A DNA stretch of 27,275 nt from Comamonadaceae bacterium (GTDB lineage: Bacteria; Pseudomonadota; Gammaproteobacteria; Burkholderiales; Burkholderiaceae_C): assembly GCA_947374485.1 (NCBI GenBank), contig CANCCF010000040.1:1-27275 (forward strand), read 5' to 3'. The notes beneath the pieces are model-generated. The model saw nothing but the letters and a program-made list of their open reading frames with translations, searched no databases and had not been told where the DNA came from. Positions 9,293-17,865 of the stretch are shown here, piece by piece. The first letter of the stretch is position 1; each line of letters begins with the position of its first letter. The position numbers were made by a program, and so were the translations under genes.

Positions 9293-11424
9293 CGACCGCT
9301 TACCCTTCCGCCCCTCAAGCGCCGCAAACCCTGGCGGACGTGCTGGGCCGCGCCGCACGCCTGGTGGGCCAGCGCCTGGAAGCCGGGCCAGAGCAGGCCG
9401 CACTGCAGGGTCTGGACGGGGTGCCCGCCAGCGCGCAGGCCGCAGCGGCCCAGTTTGCCCAGGCCTGGCAGCGCGCCGGCCTGCAGGGCCGGCCGCAGAC
9501 CGTGGCGCAAGCCACGCCGGCCCAGTTGCCGCTGGCCGCCTGGCGTGCCGACACCGGCTGGCTGCTGGTGCAAGCCCCCGCGGCCGCGGGTGGCTGGCGC
9601 GGCGAGCGCGCCGATGGCAGCGAGGTGCGCCTGGACTCCGCGCCCAACGCGCAGGGCGCGCTGCAGTGGCTCTCGCTGCCGCAGGCCGTGGCCCAAGACG
9701 AAAAAGCCCCCAGCGCCCTGCGCCTGGTGCTGCAAACCGTCCAGCAGCACCGCCCGGTGTTCCTGGAAGCCGTGCTGGCCACCACCCTGGTCAACCTGCT
9801 GACGCTGGCCAGCTCGCTCTTCAGCATGCAGGTGTACGACCGGGTGATTCCCAACCAGGGCTTCCAGACCCTGTGGGTGCTCAGCGTGGGCGCGGCCGTG
9901 GCGGTGCTGATGGAGCTCCTGCTCAAGCAGGCGCGCAGCCACTCGGTGGACCAGGCCTGCAACGCGATTGACCATGCGCTCTCCGAGTGGTTCTTCCAGC
10001 GCATGCTCAGCATCCGCATGGAGGCGCGGCCGGCCTCGGTGGGCACGCTGGCCTCGCAGGTCAAGGGCTTTGAGATGGTGCGCGGCGTGCTGGCCTCCAC
10101 CAGCCTGTTTGTGCTGGCCGATGTGCCGTTTGCGCTGTTCTTCCTGCTGGTGATCGGCCTGGTGGGCGGCCCGCTGGTGCTCGTGCCCCTGGTGGCCATT
10201 CCGGTGGCGCTGGTGGCCGGGCTGATGTTCCAGCGCGCCATCGAACGCTACACCCGCCTGAACCTCTCGGGCAGCAACAAGAAGGCGGGTTTGCTGGTGG
10301 AGGCGGTGGACGGCGCCGAGTCGCTCAAGGCCAGCAGTGCCGAGTGGAAGATGCAGGCGCGCTGGCGCCAGCTGGTGCTGCAAACGGGCGAGTCGGACCA
10401 GAAGATTCGCGCCTATGCAGCACTCTCGCAAAACATCACCGCCGGCCTGCAGCAGGTGGGCTATGTGGCGCTGGTGGCGCTGGGCGCCTACTTTGTGGCC
10501 ACCAACCAGCTCACCATGGGGGCCCTGCTGGCCTGCACCATCATCAGCAACCGGGCCATGGGGCCCATCGTGCAGCTGCCCGGCGTGATGGTGCAGTGGG
10601 CCCATGCGCGCGCCGCGCTCGAAGGCCTGGACAAGATCATTGCCCTGCCCAACGAGGCCGACCAGGCTGCAGAGGCGCTGGAGCCGCAGGCCTTGCAGGG
10701 CGGCCTGCGCCTGGAGCGGGTGCGTTTCAGCTACGGCGCAGGCAGCCGCCCGGCGCTGGAGCTCGAGCGCCTGGGCATACAGCCGGGCGAGCGCATCGGC
10801 CTGCTGGGCGCCATTGGCTCGGGCAAGAGCTCGCTGCTCAAGGTGCTCAGCGGCCTGTACCGCCCGCAGGAGGGACGCGTGTTTGTGGGCGACATGGACA
10901 TGGCCCTGCTGGCCAGCCCCGCGCTGCGCGAGGTGGTGGGCTATGTGCCGCAGGACGCGCGTCTGTTCAGCGGCAGCCTGCGTGACAACCTGCTCCTGGG
11001 CCTCTCCGACCCGGGCGACGAGGCCATCCTGCAGGCCGCGCGCCGCACCGGTCTGCATGAGCTCATTGCCGGCCAGGCCAAGGGCCTGGCGCTGGAAATC
11101 TCCGAAGGCGGGCGCGGTGTCTCGGGCGGGCAGCGGCAAATCATTTCGCTTACCCGCACGCTCCTGGCGCGCCCGCGCGTGTGGCTGCTCGACGAGCCCA
11201 CCGGCGCCATGGATTCCATGACCGAGGGGCGCATTGCGCGCCTGCTGCACGAGCTCTCGCAGGAGGGCGTGACCATTGTGGCGGCCACCCACAAGACCGC
11301 GCTGCTGCCGCTGTTTGAGCGCCTCATCGTCATGCAGGGTGGGCACCTGATGCTGGACGGGCCGCGTGACGCGGTGCTGGCCAAGCTGTCCGGCCAGCCG
11401 CAACTGGCCAGGGAGGCCGCATGA
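9289..11424 (+). CDS. Type I secretion ABC permease/ATPase (LapB/HlyB-like)
   Basis: This is the 711-residue inner-membrane half-transporter that would energise export of the adhesin. Residues 1 to about 140 look like a degenerate C39-peptidase-like domain with no evident catalytic Cys/His pair, so it probably docks substrate rather than cleaving it. The transmembrane domain covers about 155-460 (starting HRPVFLEAVLATTLVNLLTL; SSLFSMQVYDRVIPNQG is characteristic of the LapB branch). The nucleotide-binding domain shows Walker A GAIGSGKS (507-514), signature VSGGQ (611-615), Walker B with D635-E636 in VWLLDEPTG, and switch histidine H668 in ATHK. All ATPase motifs are intact. It overlaps both neighbours by four bases, so the three secretion genes form one coupled operon. 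Confidence 0.94.
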   Translation: MTTAYPSAPQAPQTLADVLGRAARLVGQRLEAGPEQAALQGLDGVPASAQAAAAQFAQAWQRAGLQGRPQTVAQATPAQLPLAAWRADTGWLLVQAPAAAGGWRGERADGSEVRLDSAPNAQGALQWLSLPQAVAQDEKAPSALRLVLQTVQQHRPVFLEAVLATTLVNLLTLASSLFSMQVYDRVIPNQGFQTLWVLSVGAAVAVLMELLLKQARSHSVDQACNAIDHALSEWFFQRMLSIRMEARPASVGTLASQVKGFEMVRGVLASTSLFVLADVPFALFFLLVIGLVGGPLVLVPLVAIPVALVAGLMFQRAIERYTRLNLSGSNKKAGLLVEAVDGAESLKASSAEWKMQARWRQLVLQTGESDQKIRAYAALSQNITAGLQQVGYVALVALGAYFVATNQLTMGALLACTIISNRAMGPIVQLPGVMVQWAHARAALEGLDKIIALPNEADQAAEALEPQALQGGLRLERVRFSYGAGSRPALELERLGIQPGERIGLLGAIGSGKSSLLKVLSGLYRPQEGRVFVGDMDMALLASPALREVVGYVPQDARLFSGSLRDNLLLGLSDPGDEAILQAARRTGLHELIAGQAKGLALEISEGGRGVSGGQRQIISLTRTLLARPRVWLLDEPTGAMDSMTEGRIARLLHELSQEGVTIVAATHKTALLPLFERLIVMQGGHLMLDGPRDAVLAKLSGQPQLAREAA

Positions 11425-12575
11425 GCGCCCCGCAGGCGGCGGCCAGCAGCCGCTTCATCATCTGGGGCTCGGCGCTGACGGTGGCCGGCTTTCTGGCCTG
11501 GGCCAACTGGGCCGAGCTCGACCAGATCACCCGCGCCAGCGGCCAGGTCATCACCAGTTCGCGCAACCAGGTCATCCAGTCCGCCGACGGCGGCGTGCTG
11601 GCAGCGCTGCCGGTGCGCGAGGGCGCGCAGGTCAAGCGTGGCGAATTGCTGGCCCGCTTTGACCGCACGCGCAGTGCGGCCAACTTTGAGGAGAGCGCCA
11701 CCAAGTCGGCCGCGCTGCAGGCGGTGGTGGCCCGGCTCAATGCCGAGATCGTGGGTGGCGAGCCGCACTTTCCGGCAGCACTTGCCGCCTATCCCGAATT
11801 CAGGACCACGCAGCTGGCCCTGCTGCACAAGCGCCAGTCGGCGCTGCGCGAGGAGATCGGCGCGCTGGAGCAGTCCCGCGCCCTGATCAACGCCGAGCTG
11901 GAGCTCAACCTGCCCCTGGTGAAGTCGGGTGATGTGAGCCGCGCCGACATCCTCAGGCTGCAACGGCAGGCCGCCGAAGTGCAGGGCAACATCACCAACC
12001 GCAACAACAAATACCTGCAGGACATCCAGACCGATCTGGCCAAGGCGCAGGAAGACCTGGCCGGCACCCAGCAGGTGATGGTGCAGCGCCGCGAGCAGCT
12101 CAACACCACCGAGATCCGCGCGCCCATGGACGGCGTGGTGCGCAATGTGCGCCTGACCACCCTGGGCGGCGTGGCCCGGCCCGGTGAAGAGATCATGCAG
12201 ATCGTGCCCCTCAACGACGACATGGTGATCGAGGTCAAGGTCAAGCCGGCCGACATCGCCTTTGTGCGCCCGGGCCTGAGTGCCAGCGTGAAGTTTGACG
12301 CCTATGACTACACCATCTATGGTGCGCTGCCGGGCGCGGTGAGCTACATCAGCGCCGACACCCTGAACGAAGAGGCGCGCGCCAACGAGCAGCCCTATTA
12401 CCGCGTGCAAATCCGCACCCGCGCCCAGAGCCTGGTGGGCAAGAACCAGCGCCCCATCGACATCCAGCCCGGCATGACGGCCACGGTGGAAATCAAGACT
12501 GGCAGCAACACCGTGTTGCGCTTCCTGACCAAGCCCATCACCAAAACACTGGGTGAGTCTATGCTCGAGCGATAA
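11421..12575 (+). CDS. HlyD-family periplasmic adaptor of type I secretion (LapC-like)
   Basis: This 384-residue membrane-fusion protein should link the ABC transporter to the TolC-family channel. It has a short cytoplasmic N-terminus, one transmembrane segment (about residues 11-30, FIIWGSALTVAGFLAWANW) and a first half-lipoyl motif (GGVLAALPVREGAQVKRG). A long periplasmic helical hairpin follows (about 90-225, charged and Gln-rich). The second half-lipoyl motif (RAPMDGVVRNV ... GGVARPGEEI) leads into beta-barrel and C-terminal domains typical of HlyD proteins. The ATG overlaps the end of the ABC gene by four bases. The stop is followed after 15 bases by the response-regulator start, so the regulatory genes appear to belong to the same transcript. 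Confidence 0.93.
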   Translation: MSAPQAAASSRFIIWGSALTVAGFLAWANWAELDQITRASGQVITSSRNQVIQSADGGVLAALPVREGAQVKRGELLARFDRTRSAANFEESATKSAALQAVVARLNAEIVGGEPHFPAALAAYPEFRTTQLALLHKRQSALREEIGALEQSRALINAELELNLPLVKSGDVSRADILRLQRQAAEVQGNITNRNNKYLQDIQTDLAKAQEDLAGTQQVMVQRREQLNTTEIRAPMDGVVRNVRLTTLGGVARPGEEIMQIVPLNDDMVIEVKVKPADIAFVRPGLSASVKFDAYDYTIYGALPGAVSYISADTLNEEARANEQPYYRVQIRTRAQSLVGKNQRPIDIQPGMTATVEIKTGSNTVLRFLTKPITKTLGESMLER

Positions 12576-12590
12576 GGGAGTTATAAAAAT

Positions 12591-13292
12591 ATGTGGCGTG
12601 TGCTTGTCATTGAGGACGACCCCACCATGCGCGAGTTTTTCTCGGCCTGTGTGCGGCGCTGCGCCGATCTGGTGCTGGTGGGCAGTGTGGGTTCGGTGGC
12701 CGATGCCGTGCAGTGGCTCGACAGCTGCGACACCGGCCCCGATGTGTTGCTGGCCGATCTGGGTTTGCCCGATGGCAGTGGCCTGCAGGTCATACGCCAT
12801 GCCCGGCTGCGCCACCCGGAGTGCGAGGCACTGGTGATCTCCATGTTTGGCGACGAAGAAAATGTGCTGGCCAGCATCGAGGCCGGTGCCTTGGGCTACA
12901 TCCACAAGGACGCCGCACCCGACGACATTGCCCACACCATTCTGGAGATGAAGGCCGGGGCCTCGCCCATATCCCCCATGATTGCCCGGCGCGTTCTCGC
13001 CAAGTATTTCGACCTGCATTCGCAGATCCTGGAGGTGGCCACGGACACCGGGCCGGGTACCGAAATGGCAGAAGTCACGCCCGTGGCGGTGCCCCTGTCG
13101 GCCCGCGAGCAGGACGTGCTGGAGCTGATTGCCCGCGGCTTCTCGTATGCCGATATTTCGCGCCTGAGCGAAATCAGCGTGCACACGGTGCAGACGCATA
13201 TCAAGAGTCTGTACCGCAAGCTGGCCGTGCATTCCCGCAGCCAGGCCGTGTTTGAAGCCACCCGCCTGGGTTTGTTGCAGGACCGGGCCTGA
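12591..13292 (+). CDS. LuxR/NarL-family response regulator
   Basis: The 233-residue product is a two-component DNA-binding regulator. The receiver domain (about 1-120) has the acidic pair D9-D10 in VIEDDP, phospho-acceptor D56 in LLADLGLPDG, and the conserved lysine in GYIHKDA. A linker of about 40 residues leads to a GerE/LuxR helix-turn-helix at about 169-228 (LSAREQDVLELIARG ... VHTVQTHIKSLYRKL). Translation probably starts at this ATG: GGGAG lies at 12576-12580, ten bases upstream, within an unusually AT-rich leader. It directly precedes a cognate histidine kinase and follows the secretion genes, so it probably controls the adhesin locus or attachment behaviour. Its targets cannot be read from the sequence. 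Confidence 0.93.
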   Translation: MWRVLVIEDDPTMREFFSACVRRCADLVLVGSVGSVADAVQWLDSCDTGPDVLLADLGLPDGSGLQVIRHARLRHPECEALVISMFGDEENVLASIEAGALGYIHKDAAPDDIAHTILEMKAGASPISPMIARRVLAKYFDLHSQILEVATDTGPGTEMAEVTPVAVPLSAREQDVLELIARGFSYADISRLSEISVHTVQTHIKSLYRKLAVHSRSQAVFEATRLGLLQDRA

Positions 13293-13299
13293 AGTGGGC

Positions 13300-15165
13300 A
13301 TGCGCCCGGTGTTCGGCAGGCAACGGGGGCCCCAGGTGTGCCTGACGTGCCTGGCGTTGCTGTGGTGCGGGTTGCTGTGCGCCCTGTCGCCGGCCGCGGC
13401 CCAGGCGCAGCCCCAGTGGCTCAGCCAGGCACAGAGCAGTGATCTGGTGCAGGGCAGGGAAGGCCAGCGTCAGCTGGTCCTGCCCTTCGCCTGGGATGAT
13501 GAACATGCGGACCAGCAGGGCTTTGCCACCTTGGATTTGCGCTTTGCCGTGGACCCGTTGCCCCAGGAGCCCTGGGGCATTTTCATACCGTGGGTGGGAA
13601 ATGCCTACGAGGTCTGGCTCAACGGCGTACTGCTGCAGCGACATGGCGACATGCTGCACTTCAATGGCGCCAGCTATTCCAGAATACCGCGCTATGTGGC
13701 GGTGTCACCCGACTTGCTGATTGAAAACAACCGCCTGCGCCTGCGCCTGCGCGCCGATGCCAGTCGCCAGGCCGGCATGAGCCCCTTGCTGGTGGGGCCG
13801 CAGTCGCAGGTCTTGCCGGTCTTCGAGCGCGCATACCTGCAGCAGGTGACGTTCACCTGCTTGGTGGCCGTCTTGGGCCTTTTGGTGGGCGTGTTTGCGC
13901 TGGTGTTGTGGTGGGTGCATCCTGGCGTGGCCCCTGGCGGGGCAGTGCAGCGCCGGCCGGTGTATTTGCTGGCCGCACTGGCCGAGTTGTTCTGGTCGCT
14001 GGCACTGGCCTGTGTGTTTGTGGAAGAGATACCCGTGGCCTGGCCCTGGTGGGGCATGCTGCCCGTGGCCGCGGCGGCAGCATCGGCCTGCTGCATGGTC
14101 CTGTTTTGCATCCGGGTGGCGGGGTGGGCCGGGCAGCCCGGGTTGCGGTACTTCAGTGCCTGGCTGGTCTTTCTGGCCTGCGCGGCACCACTCTCCTTGC
14201 CCATGGCCGTGGGCGCCAGTCTGCACGGGGTCCAGGTGGCGGTCTACACCCTTGCCGTGCTGAGCCACCTGGGTTTTGCGCTGTATTTTGGCTGGAAGTC
14301 CCTGGGCCTCGGGGCCAGGGCGCAGCGCCTGATCGCGCTGGCCGTGCTGATCAACGCACTGGCGGGCCTGCATGACCTGTACGTGTGCCGCTTCGATCCT
14401 TCCTGCCTGGGCAGCACCTGGCTGCGCTATGCCGCGCTGCTGTTTGGCCTGACGCTGGTGCTGATTTTTCTGGCCCATTTTCTGCGCGTCACCGCCCAGG
14501 CCCAGGAGATGGAGATTGCACTCACCCGCCGTGTGGCGCAAAAGGAGAGCGAACTCAACGCCAGCTACGCGCGCCTGGAGACCCTGGCGCGGGCGCAGGA
14601 ACGCACCGAAGAGCGCGGGCGCATCCTGCGCGACATGCACGACGGTGTGGGCGCCCATTTGAGCGTGGCCATGCGCCAGCTCGAGAGCGAGGAGGTCAGC
14701 CGGGCTGATGTGCTGGACACGCTGCGCGAATCGATGGACCGGCTCAAGCTCTCCATCGATGCGCTCAACCTGCCGCACGGCGACGTCACCGCCTTGCTGG
14801 CCAATATCCGTTACCGGCTGGAGCCGCGCCTGGTGGCTTCGGGTATTGCGCTGCAATGGCAGGTGCAGCGCCTGCCCTTGCTGGCGCGGCTGGACAACCG
14901 GGCCCTGGTGCACCTGCAGTTCATGGTCTATGAGGCGCTGTCCAATGTGCTGCAGCACGCGCAGGCTCAGCAGTTGCGCATCGAGGCCTGCACCCAGGGC
15001 GCAGGCATTGCCCTGCGCCTGGTGGACGATGGGCGCGGCTTCAATAGCGACCTGCCAGTGCGCAAGGGCTTGATGTCCATGCGGGACCGCGCGCATGCCA
15101 TAGGCGCGGATGTGTTCTTTCGCAGCCGCCCCGGCCTGACCGAGGTTGAGATCCTGATCCACTGA
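13300..15165 (+). CDS. Seven-transmembrane sensor histidine kinase (7TMR-DISM-like, NarX/LiaS-type core)
   Basis: The 621-residue sensor is likely the partner of the upstream regulator. It has a signal peptide (cleavage near AAAQA-QP) and a periplasmic beta-rich sensing domain to about residue 180, including a WGIFIPWVGNAYEVWLNG-like segment reminiscent of 7TMR-DISM extracellular domains. Seven hydrophobic helices lie between about 183 and 420, then a short coiled coil. The dimerisation/phosphotransfer box RDMHDGVGAHL carries predicted phospho-acceptor H447. The ATPase domain shows an N-box (YEALSNVLQHA) and G-boxes (VDDGRGF, KGLMSMRDRA). I chose ATG 13300; GTG 13294 is possible, and the upstream TTG at 13252 would overlap the regulator gene and spoil the signal peptide. 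The spacing of only seven bases from the regulator stop supports co-translation. Confidence 0.9.
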   Translation: MRPVFGRQRGPQVCLTCLALLWCGLLCALSPAAAQAQPQWLSQAQSSDLVQGREGQRQLVLPFAWDDEHADQQGFATLDLRFAVDPLPQEPWGIFIPWVGNAYEVWLNGVLLQRHGDMLHFNGASYSRIPRYVAVSPDLLIENNRLRLRLRADASRQAGMSPLLVGPQSQVLPVFERAYLQQVTFTCLVAVLGLLVGVFALVLWWVHPGVAPGGAVQRRPVYLLAALAELFWSLALACVFVEEIPVAWPWWGMLPVAAAAASACCMVLFCIRVAGWAGQPGLRYFSAWLVFLACAAPLSLPMAVGASLHGVQVAVYTLAVLSHLGFALYFGWKSLGLGARAQRLIALAVLINALAGLHDLYVCRFDPSCLGSTWLRYAALLFGLTLVLIFLAHFLRVTAQAQEMEIALTRRVAQKESELNASYARLETLARAQERTEERGRILRDMHDGVGAHLSVAMRQLESEEVSRADVLDTLRESMDRLKLSIDALNLPHGDVTALLANIRYRLEPRLVASGIALQWQVQRLPLLARLDNRALVHLQFMVYEALSNVLQHAQAQQLRIEACTQGAGIALRLVDDGRGFNSDLPVRKGLMSMRDRAHAIGADVFFRSRPGLTEVEILIH

Positions 15166-15171
15166 GGCCCA

Positions 15172-15193
15172 GCGGGCAGCGGCCCGTTGTTTT
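15172..15193 (+). terminator. Intrinsic terminator-like hairpin after the histidine kinase gene
   Basis: GCGGGC (15172-15177) pairs with GCCCGT (15182-15187, one G-U pair) around a four-base loop. TTGTTTT follows immediately. It lies seven bases past the kinase stop and just before the ribosome-binding site of the next small gene. This looks like the end of the adhesin/secretion/regulator transcript, possibly leaky. Confidence 0.5.
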
Positions 15194-15204
15194 CATGGAG
15201 GCAT

Positions 15205-15465
15205 ATGCACGCAATCACCGGTGCACGCAGGGGCCTGGCGGCCCTGGCACGCGGGGTGCACGACTCCCAGGGCCTGGGCGACGCCGAGCAGCTCAGCCGC
15301 GTGGTGGCGCCCACCGGCATGTCGACCATTCACGCCAGCGGCGGCTCCAGCGGCAGGCCAGCAAGCACCCCGACTGAGACCAAGACCGGCGACAAGGCCT
15401 TTGCCGCCGCCTATGCCAAGCTGCTGGCCACGGCCAATGAGGCTTTGCTGCAGAGCCTCAAGTAG
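15205..15465 (+). CDS. Small uncharacterised protein (86 residues)
   Basis: I do not recognise this product. It starts with MHAITGARRG, has an Arg/Ala-rich amphipathic N-terminal part, a Ser/Gly/Thr-rich middle (residues about 45-60, probably disordered) and a helical C-terminus (KAFAAAYAKLLATANEALLQ). No signal peptide, membrane segment or cysteine is present, so a cytoplasmic location is expected. A strong GGAGG sits at 15197-15201, but only three bases before the ATG, which is shorter than usual. Codon use resembles neighbouring genes. It lies directly after a terminator-like hairpin at the end of the adhesin operon. It could be a small regulator or accessory of that locus, or a spurious reading frame. 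Confidence 0.5.
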   Translation: MHAITGARRGLAALARGVHDSQGLGDAEQLSRVVAPTGMSTIHASGGSSGRPASTPTETKTGDKAFAAAYAKLLATANEALLQSLK

Positions 15466-15498
15466 CTGCAGCAAGCGCCGTCGCCCGGGCCGCAGCTA
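15463..15498. terminator. Inverted repeat spanning both stop codons of a convergent gene pair
   Basis: TAGCTGC (15463-15469) is a perfect inverted copy of GCAGCTA (15492-15498), separated by 22 GC-rich bases. The left arm contains the TAG stop of the small plus-strand gene and the right arm contains the stop of the minus-strand lipoprotein gene. It may act as a weak bidirectional terminator, although there is no T-tract. Confidence 0.35.
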
Positions 15499-16155
15499 TC
15501 CGACGTGGGCTACCTCAACCGAGGCCTGGGTGCCGCGCTCAAGTTGGGTGTAGACGTATTTCACCTTGTCCGGCTCGGGGTTGGTGGGGCCATAGCCGCT
15601 GCGGATGCTTTTGACGATGTAGTCGTAATCCTTCGTGCTGCGCGCCGCTACCTTGATGGTTGCGGGCACGTGGGCGGCGGAAACATAGCCACCCACGCGG
15701 GCAAAGGTCTGTACCGCACCAGTGTCATTTCTGGCAATCAGCGTGTTGGGCACCTGGACCACCATTTTGTCCACCGCTTCTACGGTTTGGGCACCGTTGT
15801 CCTTGCTGCGTTCAGCCTCAGGCACTTTGGCCGCCCGCGTGGTCAAGGTGACCTCTGTACCGCTGCCCTTGGCGGCGTTGAGGATGGACTGGCGCGTTTG
15901 CTCGGCCAGTTCCAGATCTTTCCTGCGGCCGTCGGCATAGCCCAAGACAGCGCCCGCCGTCGCGCCAATCAGGCAGCCTTCACCCGGCTTGCCACCAGTC
16001 AGCATGGCCACGGCGGTACCGGCGGCGCAGCCCAGCACGGCGCCCACACCGGCCTGGCTTGTGGCCTGGCTATTGCCCTGGTTGGTGGCACAGCCGCTGG
16101 CCAGCAGGGCAGCAAGCAGAACGGCGCTGGCAGAAAAATGGGGCTTCACTTGCAT
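15496..16155 (-). CDS. Glycine-zipper lipoprotein
   Basis: The 219-residue product has a lipoprotein signal peptide with lipobox LASGC (acylated Cys at about residue 22), so it should be anchored in the envelope. Residues about 35-75 are a glycine-zipper-like hydrophobic segment (GVGAVLGCAAGTAVAML ... GATAGAVLGYADG), as in Rick-17kDa/YMGG-type lipoproteins that insert into or stabilise membranes. The remaining C-terminal 140 residues are charged and beta-rich and I do not recognise them. AAGGA lies five bases before the ATG, a good ribosome-binding site. It is the last gene of a four-gene minus-strand run, 48 bp after its upstream neighbour. A direct interaction with the membrane protein encoded before it is plausible but inferred. 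Confidence 0.85.
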   Translation of the reverse strand: MQVKPHFSASAVLLAALLASGCATNQGNSQATSQAGVGAVLGCAAGTAVAMLTGGKPGEGCLIGATAGAVLGYADGRRKDLELAEQTRQSILNAAKGSGTEVTLTTRAAKVPEAERSKDNGAQTVEAVDKMVVQVPNTLIARNDTGAVQTFARVGGYVSAAHVPATIKVAARSTKDYDYIVKSIRSGYGPTNPEPDKVKYVYTQLERGTQASVEVAHVG

Positions 16156-16203
16156 GGTCTTCCTTGGATGGGGTAGTGGGGAATGGCGCTGGCGCGCAGG
16201 GGG

Positions 16204-17865
16204 CTAGCGGTCTGCGTTTTCCAGAAATTCAATCTTGCGCTCAAAGGTCGGGCTGTCCAGCACGCGTGTGCGCACCCATTCATTGACCGGGTTGAAATAC
16301 GGCTGGAACTGGGTGACCCAGCGTATGCCCTTGGCCACCAGCAAGCCGTTGGCGCCGCCCAGACCATCGCGGGTGTAGGCCTCGAGTTTTTCAAACAGGG
16401 GCTGCTCTGTCACGTGGTTGGTGAAGGCCAGAGGAATGGCGGCCACGAGTGCCAGATACAAGACAAAGGCACCCCAGTACACCGGCGCAGCCACATAGGC
16501 AAAGATCTTGCGCGCAAACATCAGCACTTTGAAGATGTGGGTCATGGCACCCATCAAGGAAAACACCAGTGCAATGGGGGGCACGATCAGCGCGCGGTAG
16601 CTGTCCTCGCCGGTCTTGCGGTAGCCGCCGCGCGGGCCGTATTGCGCGGCCGGTGCGTAGTTCTTGCGCATCAGGGTGGCGGTGTCGTTGGCCACGGCGG
16701 GGAGGTAGATTTCGGTTTGGAACGGCCCGCTCTCCAGGCCTGCCCGCAAGGGGATTTTGGGCTCCAGCCGCAGGCTCGCCTTCCATTTGCCCTGGATGGC
16801 CGCATGGCGCAGGAAGTCATCGAATTCCAGCACCGGATCCAGCGGGGTGGATAGCTTGAGTTCCTGCATCGACTTGTCGCGGAAAGTGCGCAGCGCCTCG
16901 TTGCGCACCCGCGTGGCAATGGCGGCATTGAAGCCTGTGCGGTCGGAGGGGGCCCAGTTGTCACCCACCGGTACATCCATGCCACGTACATCATTGCGGA
17001 CCTGGCGCCAATAGGCTGGCGGCACATTGTCTGGACGCAGGTTACGGCGCTGGCCTTGCAGCTTGCGCTCATAGTCGCGCCAGGCCTGGTTCTGGTGTCG
17101 CATCAGCTCGGGTCCCAGCGCGTTCTGGTACTGCCGGGATGCCGTGCTGTAGGGGCCGTCGTACTGCTTTTTGAGGGCGACGATGGACTCCTTGTAGGCG
17201 CCATAAAAACCGTCGCCGTATTTGCGCTCCTGCTCCGAGAAGGCCTGGAAGATGGCCTGCACATTGCCCTCCAGGCTCTGGAACAGGCTGGGGTGCGACA
17301 TGGTCTGCAAGGGGAAGGTGGCCAGAAAGGTCTTGCCCGCGGCGGTTTCATAGTCCGCCTCAGTCAGCTCCAGCCCCGGCACGCCCACCACGCCGGTCTT
17401 GATGAGCTTGCCCATGGGCACCAGCACCGCCGCACGGCGGCGGTTTTCGTCGCTGGAATTCTGCACCAGCGTGTCCACCAGTTTTTTCTGCCCCACATAC
17501 ACCGCTACCATGGCCGTGCCACAGAACAGGGCGATGGTAAAGAGCGAGAAAAAATAGCCGACCGGGCCCTTGCCCTTTTTGGCTGCATTGCCGAGTATTT
17601 TTCCCAGCACCAGCAGCGCCACCGCAGTGCCCGAAATCAGGCGACCGTATTTTTCGATGCCCTCCACGGCCTCGCCCCCTTCAAGCGAGCCCACCACATC
17701 CAGCAAGCGGGCATTGAAGGCCAATTCCACCACCAAGTAGGCAGCGGTCAGCAGCAGCATCAGCAGGGCCGTCTTGCGTTGCTGTGGGCTATAGGTCTCG
17801 GTAGACGAGGGCCAATGCATGCCGAAGAAGGCGCGCGTCTTGTAGCGCAGTCGGGCCAGTTTCAT
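16204..17865 (-). CDS. Uncharacterised polytopic inner-membrane protein with large middle domain
   Basis: I do not recognise this 553-residue protein. Three hydrophobic segments lie in the N-terminal quarter (about residues 30-50, 73-92 and 102-125). Then comes a hydrophilic domain of about 290 residues rich in aromatic, Arg and Gln residues (for example QERKYGDGFYGAYKESI). Two to three more hydrophobic segments follow (about 425-490, ALIVPPIALVFSLMGA and YVAAPVYWGAFVLYLALVAAI), then a 60-residue tail. No catalytic motif is evident. The start is ATG 17865, overlapping the preceding gene's TGA by one base (TGATG); GTG 17868 one codon earlier is equally coupled. The tight coupling to secreted and lipid-anchored partners suggests that it is the membrane platform of an envelope complex. 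Confidence 0.85.
   Translation of the reverse strand: MKLARLRYKTRAFFGMHWPSSTETYSPQQRKTALLMLLLTAAYLVVELAFNARLLDVVGSLEGGEAVEGIEKYGRLISGTAVALLVLGKILGNAAKKGKGPVGYFFSLFTIALFCGTAMVAVYVGQKKLVDTLVQNSSDENRRRAAVLVPMGKLIKTGVVGVPGLELTEADYETAAGKTFLATFPLQTMSHPSLFQSLEGNVQAIFQAFSEQERKYGDGFYGAYKESIVALKKQYDGPYSTASRQYQNALGPELMRHQNQAWRDYERKLQGQRRNLRPDNVPPAYWRQVRNDVRGMDVPVGDNWAPSDRTGFNAAIATRVRNEALRTFRDKSMQELKLSTPLDPVLEFDDFLRHAAIQGKWKASLRLEPKIPLRAGLESGPFQTEIYLPAVANDTATLMRKNYAPAAQYGPRGGYRKTGEDSYRALIVPPIALVFSLMGAMTHIFKVLMFARKIFAYVAAPVYWGAFVLYLALVAAIPLAFTNHVTEQPLFEKLEAYTRDGLGGANGLLVAKGIRWVTQFQPYFNPVNEWVRTRVLDSPTFERKIEFLENADR

Noticed and set aside
8812..11403. An 863-codon minus-strand open frame antisense to the TolC-family and ABC transporter genes
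   Set aside because: The plus-strand genes have intact family motifs. The antisense product is His/Gln/Arg-rich with no recognisable domain, as expected for shadow frames in high-GC DNA.
10941..13301. A 786-codon minus-strand open frame antisense to the ABC, HlyD and regulator genes
   Set aside because: It spans three well-supported genes on the other strand and shows no family motif.
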